17,213 bases of DNA from Bacteroidales bacterium. GTDB lineage: Bacteria; Bacteroidota; Bacteroidia; Bacteroidales; UBA932. The stretch is taken from positions 1-17,213 of the forward strand of contig JAILDI010000224.1 in NCBI GenBank assembly GCA_024689525.1, read 5' to 3'. Positions 10,201 through 14,961 of the stretch are shown piece after piece. The notes beneath the pieces are model-generated. The model had not been told where the DNA came from. It did no database searches and saw only the letters and a program-made list of their open reading frames with translations. Positions within the stretch are counted from its first letter, which is position 1; each line of letters starts with the position of its first letter. A program made the position numbers and the translations under genes.

Positions 10201-10394
10201 ACAAAGCTACCGTCCATGTCGGTGATGGTGCCGGTGCCGGTCCCTTGAATGACCACTCCGGCTCCAATCATCCCTTCACCCTGCTCGTCGAGGACCTTGC
10301 CTTCGACGCGCAGATTCTGTGCAAACGAACGTCCGGGCATAAGGAGCAGAAGCACCATAAGTCCGAACAATTGAAGTAGTTTTTTTCTTTGCAT
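7236..10394 (-). CDS. xusA: SusC/RagA-like TonB-dependent xylo-oligosaccharide channel (first pair)
   Basis: The protein has 1052 residues, full SusC length. In order it shows a signal peptide (cleavage near SFA|Q at residue 25), a carboxypeptidase-D-like regulatory domain at about 27-99 (GKVLDEQGEGMIGAGVVIQG, then DGSFVLPSVP), a canonical SusC-type TonB box DEAVVVAYGQQKK at about 105-117, a plug domain at about 118-230 (PVIRIRGVGSL, PLVLVDGVERS, SISVLKDASATAVFGVRGAN), and a long beta-barrel ending in GVQLNF. The channel moves oligosaccharides across the outer membrane using TonB-ExbBD energy. It is the promoter-proximal gene of the leftward operon. A good -7 element lies about 60 nt upstream of the ATG. 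No strong Shine-Dalgarno is visible; the leader just before the start is A/T-rich. Xylan specificity is inferred from the xus gene order and the divergent xylanase operon. Confidence 0.96.
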   Translation of the reverse strand: MQRKKLLQLFGLMVLLLLMPGRSFAQNLRVEGKVLDEQGEGMIGAGVVIQGTGTGTITDMDGSFVLPSVPAGATLEVSYVGYQTKEVQVTGRSITITLEPDNALDEAVVVAYGQQKKVTITGAVSAVNSDELLKAPVANVANALQGNLPGVSAVQPSGMPGADEPVIRIRGVGSLNSAEPLVLVDGVERSFSQLDANEIESISVLKDASATAVFGVRGANGVILVTTKRGTEGKASVTASASAAMQTISKFVEFADSYTYGKMWNYTAITDALPMNQWPGTVSIPDYTPYADTGIRFSQDVMEHFRTGDMPTTFPNMNWIDYIMNDSAWQEQANVNVNGGTDRVRYFVSAGFLNQNSLFKTFSSNKNETFDYKRLNYRANLDIDVTKHSQLSLTLGGRMQSRNTMGGGEGFLFRYLQGATPYAGSGIDDQGRHIVSDPNLVGPFDRDALSNYYDLGYVNESTNVLNFDLQYKLDLSFITPGLDFKTKVSYNSEYTAQKNRQNGYGTGLIYVATIVDGEEVLRKENITWPTPYSEAKWGSRNWYTEASFNYARKFGKHNIGALLLYNQSKTYYPWDSDGSIYQSIPKGYVGLVGRVTYDYATKYMVDFNIGYNGSENFAPGKRYGTFPSISVGWIPSSEKWWEPIKNVIGYLKIRGSYGLVGNDNTNGARFLYLPGAWQFYTGSMTVNPQNRATNFGTSGNWLQAVKELTSGNENVTWETAKKTNIGIDAAFLRDRLHAYVDFFWEDRDHILVSNESTLPAVTYLPSSYVNEGRVKNHGYEITLNWSDRIGSFRYSISPNLSYAKNKVIEMLEVEPMYAYLSRTGLPVGQPFGYDFFEFYQEGTEERYQAAYGKPMPDQGVSLKYGDCVYVDLNDDGVIDANDQKPVGYTTNPEITYSLNTSFHYKGLDFSMLWTGADHVSRMLNGYFRDQFGSTNTSALTQWVADNSWTEDNTNAILPRISFTNRVHNNHDSQVWLINSKYVRLKNVEIGYTFNKPKNMPFFNYIRVYASGQNLLTFSEFDGNDPEAPGSGLDFGVRYPMTRVVNLGVQLNF

Positions 10395-10414
10395 CGTTTT
10401 AGGATTAATTTATG

Positions 10415-10427
10415 ATTGTTGCGAAAA
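10415..10427 (+). repeat. 13-bp direct repeat, copy 1 (xusA-proximal)
   Basis: ATTGTTGCGAAAA occurs here and again at 10591-10603, in the same orientation, with start points 176 bp apart. On the xusA side this copy falls 21 nt upstream of the ATG, inside the predicted 5' untranslated leader. The flanking bases differ, so the match stops at exactly 13 bp. Confidence 0.85.
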
Positions 10428-10436
10428 ATTGTGCGG

Positions 10437-10451
10437 TTAGTTTTTAACTAA
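10437..10451. repeat. Palindrome at predicted xusA transcription start
   Basis: TTAGTT-TTT-AACTAA is a perfect 6-bp-arm inverted repeat. It lies just downstream of the predicted xusA -7 element, so it overlaps or immediately follows the predicted start site. It could be an operator or a short 5'-end hairpin. At this A+T content chance is also possible. Confidence 0.5.
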
Positions 10452-10453
10452 TG

Positions 10454-10484
10454 CAAAGGTAGGCAGGTCTTATCTACTTATAAA
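10454..10484 (-). promoter_or_regulatory. Predicted Bacteroidetes-type promoter of the xus operon
   Basis: On the minus strand TACCTTTG (10461 down to 10454) fits the Bacteroidetes -7 consensus TAnnTTTG exactly and is followed by CA. A near-match TTTA to the -33 TTTG element lies at 10484-10481, leaving a 19-nt spacer. The predicted start site is near 10447, giving a leader of about 50 nt before the xusA ATG at 10394. Confidence 0.65.
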
Positions 10485-10527
10485 TCCGTGCGGAAACAAC
10501 TCATATAAACATTGAAACATGACTTGA

Positions 10528-10554
10528 AAAAATGATACAGATGCTATCAATTTT
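10528..10554. repeat. Dyad-symmetric candidate operator in the divergent gap
   Basis: The left arm AAAAATGATA (10528-10537) and the right arm TATCAATTTT (10545-10554) pair at 9 of 10 positions around a 7-bp centre. The inner TGATA/TATCA pairs perfectly. It lies between the two predicted promoters, so it could be bound by a shared regulator. There is no T-tract or strong stem that would suggest a terminator. Confidence 0.45.
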
Positions 10555-10590
10555 GACAAAAAAGGCCGGAATGTAACGGTTTCAACACGA

Positions 10591-10603
10591 ATTGTTGCGA
10601 AAA
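10591..10603 (+). repeat. 13-bp direct repeat, copy 2 (xylanase-proximal)
   Basis: Second exact copy of ATTGTTGCGAAAA, ending 80 nt upstream of the xylanase ATG. It is also half of an imperfect inverted repeat: TTTCAACA at 10580-10587 mirrors TGTTGCGAAA at 10593-10602, except for two extra bases. Confidence 0.85.
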
Positions 10604-10670
10604 TGAAAAGTGTGTTTCAAAACGGCATGACATTGAGTCCTACGCATACCTGCGCGCGATTATTTATTTG

Positions 10671-10678
10671 TAACTTTG
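10671..10678 (+). promoter_or_regulatory. Predicted -7 element of the xylanase-xylBA operon
   Basis: TAACTTTG fits TAnnTTTG exactly and is followed by CA, as in the xusA promoter. It ends only 5 nt before the ATG at 10684, so transcription would be expected to start at or next to the start codon. No convincing -33 TTTG is seen 19-21 nt upstream, which fits an activator-dependent promoter. Confidence 0.6.
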
Positions 10679-10683
10679 CATCG

Positions 10684-11808
10684 ATGAAAAAGGCGATTTC
10701 ATATATTCTGCTTCTGGGCCTGATTCCGGCCCTTTTCTCCTGCGAAAAGGAGAAGGACCCCATCGATTATCCTGTGGGCCCCACCAAACCGGACCCCAAC
10801 CAGGGCACCGGCATTTACTACAAATACGGCCTGGCCGACCTGGCTGAGAAGTCGGGAATCAAGCTAGGCGCGGCATTCACATACTGGGAGTATTACTGGA
10901 ATCCCCAGATAAAGGATATCCTCACCCGCGAGTTCAAGGCCACCACCTTCGGCAACGAAATGAAGCACGACGGCATCGTGCAGGCGAACGGTACGATGAA
11001 GTTCGATACGGCCGACCAGATGGTCCAGTGGGCCAAGGCGGCCGGATGCGACCTGTTCGGCCACGTCCTGGGCTGGCACAGCCAGCAGCAGACGGCATAT
11101 CTGAACACGCTGCATTCCAACGAGGAAATCGACAAGGCATTCAAGACATATGTCTATGCGATGGTTGAGCATTTCGACCCTTACGCCTGGGACGTGGTGA
11201 ACGAAACCTTCAACGAATATGGCGGTTTCCGCACGCAGGCCGATACACAGGAAGGCTTTGTGTGGGGAACGTACTACACCAGCACCAGGGAATGGGTGGA
11301 CAAGGCCTTTGAATACGCCACGGATGCGGCGGCAACGTATGGCAAAACCCCCATCCTGTACATCAACGACTATAATCTTGAGACGTCCGATGCCAAGCGC
11401 CAGGCATTCTGCTATTATGCAAAGAACAACCCCCAGGTAACGGGAGTTGCCTCCCAGATGCATCTGGATATGGCAATCCCCAATCTCAAGGCCAAGGTGG
11501 AGGCCTCGCTCAGGGACCTCGTGGCAACGGGGAAAATGGTGCGGATTTCGGAGCTGGACCTCAAGAGCACAAGCGAAATCACACAGGCCGATATGTTCGT
11601 ATACATCTTCCAGAAGTATCTGGAGATAGTACCCGCAGCCCAGCGGGGCGGCATAACCTTCTGGGGAATCAACGACAAGGACTCCTGGCTGGGCGAGAGC
11701 ACCGCTCCCCTGCTGTGGAAAGGTGCCGATTATCAAAAGAAGAGAGGCTACGACGAACTGTACAAGTTCCTGTGCGAAAAAGCGGGTATCGACCCCACAG
11801 CCAAATAG
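10684..11808 (+). CDS. Surface lipoprotein GH10 endo-1,4-beta-xylanase
   Basis: This 374-residue protein hydrolyses internal beta-1,4-xylosyl bonds with retention of configuration. The frame is open back to an ATG at 10603. I chose 10684 (MKKAISYILL) because it begins a clean signal peptide with lipobox LFSC (Cys20); the upstream extension does not look like a signal. The lipidated Cys is followed by EKEKD, a charged run like Bacteroidetes surface-export signals, so the enzyme is probably displayed outside the cell. The GH10 barrel fills about 45-370: FGNEMKHDG at 89-97, GHVLGWHSQ at 126-134, WDVVNE with acid/base Glu174, SQMH at 257-260, ISELD with nucleophile Glu290, and ITFWGINDKDSW at 324-335. 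All key residues are present, and no carbohydrate-binding module is inserted. It is the first gene of the rightward operon, divergent from xusA. Confidence 0.96.
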   Translation: MKKAISYILLLGLIPALFSCEKEKDPIDYPVGPTKPDPNQGTGIYYKYGLADLAEKSGIKLGAAFTYWEYYWNPQIKDILTREFKATTFGNEMKHDGIVQANGTMKFDTADQMVQWAKAAGCDLFGHVLGWHSQQQTAYLNTLHSNEEIDKAFKTYVYAMVEHFDPYAWDVVNETFNEYGGFRTQADTQEGFVWGTYYTSTREWVDKAFEYATDAAATYGKTPILYINDYNLETSDAKRQAFCYYAKNNPQVTGVASQMHLDMAIPNLKAKVEASLRDLVATGKMVRISELDLKSTSEITQADMFVYIFQKYLEIVPAAQRGGITFWGINDKDSWLGESTAPLLWKGADYQKKRGYDELYKFLCEKAGIDPTAK

Positions 11809-11809
11809 A

Positions 11810-12508
11810 ATGAAAAGGACAATCATATCAATCGCAACCATCCTGCTTTCCGCAGGCCTGTATGCCCAGGCTCCGGTTTATTCGGATTCCTCCACGGCCC
11901 TGGACAAGTATATGGTTCCTGCCAGCGGGGAAACGGCATCGCCCGACAAGGACGGTTTCATAGGCCGATGGATGCTTCTGGAGCCCATCAGCAAGCCCAA
12001 TCCCAGCAATATCGTGTTAACGGACAGCTACATCCGCGAGGTGTTCGGTCAGACATATTTCAAAGGCCAGCTGGGCGACGTCCTGCCAAAGGACGGAGCC
12101 AAGGTTAAGATCGACAAAAAGACCAAACTGCGCTGGCACGCGATGGACAGCAAGCTCTACAACGTTAAGCTGTTCCGCTTTGCCACAAACCTCTCCCCCG
12201 AGCGCTACGGCGTAATCTTCTGGGCCGCCACGGTTGTGAACTGCCAGGAAGAAATTCCCGGCGTGCGCATGTCCGTGGGCTCCAATTCCGCCTCAATGTG
12301 GTGGATTAACGGAGAAGAGGCCGTAATCCTGTCCGGCGACCGACGGATGGTGATGGACGACTGCGCGTCAGAGCGTCTCACACTTCATAAAGGCCGCAAC
12401 GTTATCTGGGGCGCAGTGATCAACGGGCCCGGTATGAGCGACTTCTGCGTACGCTTCATCGACGAAGAAGGGAAACCTGTTACCAATTTCACCTTAAGCA
12501 CTCAATAG
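11810..12508 (+). CDS. Secreted protein of unknown function, galactose-binding-like beta-sandwich
   Basis: 232 residues from ATG at 11810, one base after the xylanase stop codon. The frame is open 29 codons further upstream inside the xylanase gene, but MKRTIISIATILL starts an obvious signal peptide (cleavage near LYA|Q, residue 19). The mature protein has a region with GRWMLLEPI at 52-60 and TDSYIREVF at 71-79, then LRWHAMDSK at 107-115. The C-terminal half has MWWINGEE at 163-170, SGDRRM at 175-180 and LTLHKGRNVIWGAVINGPG around 190-208. The last part resembles the N-G...L-x-K-G-x-N pattern of galactose-binding-like jelly rolls found in GH2-type proteins. No GxSxG, GDSL or paired catalytic carboxylates typical of an esterase or glycosidase are evident. 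I recall similar small proteins being labelled acetylxylan esterase automatically, which I cannot verify. A carbohydrate-binding or accessory role in the periplasm is more cautious. Confidence 0.85.
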   Translation: MKRTIISIATILLSAGLYAQAPVYSDSSTALDKYMVPASGETASPDKDGFIGRWMLLEPISKPNPSNIVLTDSYIREVFGQTYFKGQLGDVLPKDGAKVKIDKKTKLRWHAMDSKLYNVKLFRFATNLSPERYGVIFWAATVVNCQEEIPGVRMSVGSNSASMWWINGEEAVILSGDRRMVMDDCASERLTLHKGRNVIWGAVINGPGMSDFCVRFIDEEGKPVTNFTLSTQ

Positions 12509-12511
12509 GCT

Positions 12512-13945
12512 ATGAAAAGGATAATCGCAATTACGGTTTTCGTAGCCCTGACGGCGGCGTATGCATCGGCCCAGATTGGTGAGCTTTATATTCACGACCC
12601 TTCCACCATCGCACTCTGCGACGGGAAATACTATACTTTCGGAACCGGCGGCGGAGGCCTCATCTCGGCCGACGGATGGACATGGAACGGCGGCGGAGTA
12701 CGCCCCGGAGGCGGCGCAGCACCCGACGTGATTAAGATCGGGGACCGCTACCTGGTGGGCTACAGCAGCACGCCCGGCGGCCTTGGCGGAGGTCACGCAG
12801 GCCGCATCCTCACGATGTGGAACAAGACTCTGGACCCCACCTCCCCCGAGTTCGCCTACACGGAGCCCGTGGAAGTGGCAGGTTCGGAGCCGGACGAGGA
12901 CTGCGACGCCATCGACATAGGATTCATTATGACTCCGGAAGGCCGGCTTTTCTGCACATATGGTACTTATTTCGGCAATATACGCATCGTGGAACTGGAC
13001 CCTGCGACGGGCTGGCGCCTTTCCGGCAACAGGGCTGTGGACATCGCCATCGACTGTGAAGCCACGTCGATGACATATCGCGACGGCTGGTACTATCTTA
13101 TGGGCACCCACGGCACCTGCTGCGACGGGGTGAATTCCACGTACAATATCGTGGTTGGTCGTTCCCGCAGCGTCTCGGGCCCGTTCCTGGACAATATGGG
13201 TCGCGACATGCTGCGCGGCGGAGGAAAGATGCTCATCGCCGCGGAGGAGCGTAAATTCGGCGCGGGGCATTTTGGCCGCTACATAGAAGAAGAGGGCGTA
13301 GAGAAGATGTCGCTTCATTTCGAAGCGGATCTGGACCGCGGCGGCTACAGCGTGCTGGCAATCCGCCCGCTGATATGGAGGGACGGCTGGCCTGTGGCGG
13401 GAGAAGAGTTTGCGGAAGGGAATTACAAGATCCTCTCCTGCAGGCGCGGCTATGCCCTGGAGCTCACCGTGGACTTTGTGCGCGCGGAAAGCGGCTTCCG
13501 CTGGTGGTTCCAGGAGAACAAGTCGATAGTGGTCCTGGAGGACCAGAAACTGGAAGATGTGGCCGATGGCTGGCCGCAGGGAGACATCCCCGTGCGCCTG
13601 TGCGACTATATGGCCCGTCCCCATCAGAAATGGACGATCGAGGCCGTTCCGGAAGCCGGTGGCTATCTGGGAGGGCCCTATTATAAGATTGTAATCGAAG
13701 GAACCGGCCGCGCCCTGGCGGCAACCGAAGGCGCAAGCCTGGCCACGGTGCCGGAGTTCACCGGCGCCGACAATGAGCTCTGGCGCATCGACCAGCTCAC
13801 CGACGGCACCTATCGAATAATGCCTAAGTCGATACCAGGCTGCAGCGAACCGCTTTGCCTGGTATCCGTGGCCGACAGCACCCCCGGCCTGGGTCGCTTC
13901 GATTTCGGCAGCGACAACTGCAAATGGGACCTGAAACGTCATTGA
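12512..13945 (+). CDS. Secreted GH43 enzyme of arabinanase type with C-terminal ricin-like beta-trefoil
   Basis: This 477-residue protein has a standard signal peptide (cleavage ASA|Q, residue 20) and no lipobox, so it is probably periplasmic. The N-terminal five-bladed propeller (about 22-300) has the full GH43 triad: general base Asp29 in HDPS, pKa-tuning Asp135 in AIDIGF, and acid Glu183 in DCEATS. GTHGTCCDG at 198-206, GRSRSVSGP, and the GH at 252-253 resemble the endo-arabinanase branch of GH43. The C-terminal part (about 300-477) has three QxW-like repeats (HQKWTIE, NELWRID, NCKWDLK), as in a ricin-type lectin or CBM13 fold. Inversion of configuration and action on alpha-L-arabinofuranosyl or beta-xylosyl bonds are family knowledge. 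In a xylan locus, removal of arabinose side chains is more likely than arabinan cleavage. It starts 3 nt after the preceding gene. Confidence 0.88.
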   Translation: MKRIIAITVFVALTAAYASAQIGELYIHDPSTIALCDGKYYTFGTGGGGLISADGWTWNGGGVRPGGGAAPDVIKIGDRYLVGYSSTPGGLGGGHAGRILTMWNKTLDPTSPEFAYTEPVEVAGSEPDEDCDAIDIGFIMTPEGRLFCTYGTYFGNIRIVELDPATGWRLSGNRAVDIAIDCEATSMTYRDGWYYLMGTHGTCCDGVNSTYNIVVGRSRSVSGPFLDNMGRDMLRGGGKMLIAAEERKFGAGHFGRYIEEEGVEKMSLHFEADLDRGGYSVLAIRPLIWRDGWPVAGEEFAEGNYKILSCRRGYALELTVDFVRAESGFRWWFQENKSIVVLEDQKLEDVADGWPQGDIPVRLCDYMARPHQKWTIEAVPEAGGYLGGPYYKIVIEGTGRALAATEGASLATVPEFTGADNELWRIDQLTDGTYRIMPKSIPGCSEPLCLVSVADSTPGLGRFDFGSDNCKWDLKRH

Positions 13946-13949
13946 GACT

Positions 13950-14957
13950 ATGAGAAAGGAAACTATTCTTATTCTGACCATCCTCGCCGCGGCCTGCACG
14001 CCCAAAACCCCGCCTGCAGGGAGCTTCGTGTATGAAGGCAATCCGCTGGTGAGGGACTGCTACACCGCGGATCCTGCGCCGATGGTGGCCTCCGACGGCC
14101 GCCTGTACATGTTCTGCGGCCACGACGAGCAGTTCGACGACAAACCCGGATATGAAGGCAAATACGGCTTCAACATAACCGAATGGCTCTGCTACTCCAC
14201 GGAGGATATGAAGACCTGGACGTCGCATGGGGCCGTTCTTAAGCCCACAGATTTCAGCTGGGCCGTGGGCGAAGCCTGGGCGGCGCAGTGCATCGAGGTG
14301 GACGGGAAGTACTACTTCTTCGTCTCCTGCCAGAGCGGCAACCCCAACTGCAAGGCTATCGGCGTTGCAGTGGCGGACAGCCCTGCCGGCCCGTACAGGG
14401 ACGCCATCGGCAAAGCCCTAATCCTGGACGACATGACGCCCAACGGCCCCCGGGGCTGGTGGAACGACTTCGACCCCACGGTCATGATCGACGACGACGG
14501 TACCCCCTGGCTGTGCTGGGGCAACGGCACCTGCTTCCTGGCTCCGCTCAAGAAGACTATGACGGAGCTGGACGGGGAAATCCGCACCCTGCCGATGGAG
14601 AACTACGTGGAAGGCCCCTGGCTTTTCAAGCGTGGCGCTTATTATTATAATGTATATGCGTCGATGGGCCAGGGCGGCGAGACCATCTCCTATGCAATGG
14701 CATCGTCGCTGGACGGGCCCTGGGAGTTCAAGGGAGAGCTCACCGGATCGGCAAAGGACAGTTTCACCATCCATCCCGGAGTCATCGACTATAACGGGCA
14801 CAGCTATCTTTTCTACCATAATTCCACTTTTTCCCTGGATGGCTACGGCCCGGCCGTGGGAAGGCGCAGCGTATGCGTGGACGAACTCCGCTACAATGAG
14901 GACGGAACCATGCAGCCTGTGGAACAAACAGTTGAAGGAATATTAAACATCAAATAA
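13950..14957 (+). CDS. Lipoprotein GH43 beta-xylosidase / alpha-L-arabinofuranosidase
   Basis: 335 residues, a single catalytic domain without an added module. The signal peptide ends in the lipobox LAAAC (Cys16). The residues after Cys (TPKTPP) lack the acidic run seen on the GH10, so the protein may face the periplasm. GH43 triad: base Asp41 in TADPAPM, Asp175 in FDPTVMID, and acid Glu221 in VEGPW. IHPGV at 274-278 supplies a conserved histidine. The pattern NPLVRDCYTADPAPM followed by YMFCGHDE is typical of the GH43 subgroup that includes bacterial xylosidase/arabinofuranosidases (GH43_1-like). I cannot separate these two activities from sequence alone. It begins 4 nt after the upstream GH43 and ends 4 nt before xylB, so its xylose product feeds the next two enzymes encoded in the same transcript. 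Confidence 0.9.
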   Translation: MRKETILILTILAAACTPKTPPAGSFVYEGNPLVRDCYTADPAPMVASDGRLYMFCGHDEQFDDKPGYEGKYGFNITEWLCYSTEDMKTWTSHGAVLKPTDFSWAVGEAWAAQCIEVDGKYYFFVSCQSGNPNCKAIGVAVADSPAGPYRDAIGKALILDDMTPNGPRGWWNDFDPTVMIDDDGTPWLCWGNGTCFLAPLKKTMTELDGEIRTLPMENYVEGPWLFKRGAYYYNVYASMGQGGETISYAMASSLDGPWEFKGELTGSAKDSFTIHPGVIDYNGHSYLFYHNSTFSLDGYGPAVGRRSVCVDELRYNEDGTMQPVEQTVEGILNIK

Positions 14958-14961
14958 TAAT

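Larger units (their letters stand above)
10395..10683. promoter_or_regulatory. Divergent regulatory region between the xus operon and the xylanase-xylBA operon
   Basis: This is the only gap of real size in the window, and it is clearly richer in A and T than the genes on either side. It must contain the promoters of both operons. Visible within it are two TAnnTTTG-type -7 elements, one facing each operon; a 13-bp exact direct repeat; an imperfect 10-bp-arm dyad near the middle; a 15-bp palindrome beside the predicted xusA start site; and three GTTTCAA heptamers. No regulator is encoded in the window. Xylan loci of this type are commonly controlled by hybrid two-component regulators (XynR in Prevotella), so joint control of both operons by one such regulator is a reasonable inference. 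Confidence 0.8.

Noticed and set aside
10603..10683. Upstream ATG giving a 27-residue longer xylanase
   Set aside because: The extension is not a credible signal peptide, would bury the lipoprotein signal internally, and overlaps both the 13-bp repeat and the -7 element.
10387..10683. 10-mer CTTTGCATCG at 10387-10396 and 10674-10683
   Set aside because: The first copy covers the complement of the xusA start codon and lacks the TA of a -7 element, so it is probably coincidence.
10395..10683. Possible terminator, riboswitch or small RNA in the divergent gap
   Set aside because: No G/C-rich stem followed by a T-tract, and no fold or conserved element that I recognise; the region must serve two outward promoters.
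10864..11841. 325-codon open frame opposite the GH10 gene
   Set aside because: Antisense shadow of a xylanase whose active-site residues are all intact.
12494..14041. 515-codon open frame on the minus strand
   Set aside because: Antisense to the GH43 gene with its intact catalytic triad. Long antisense frames are expected from the G+C-rich codon usage here; the product resembles no family.
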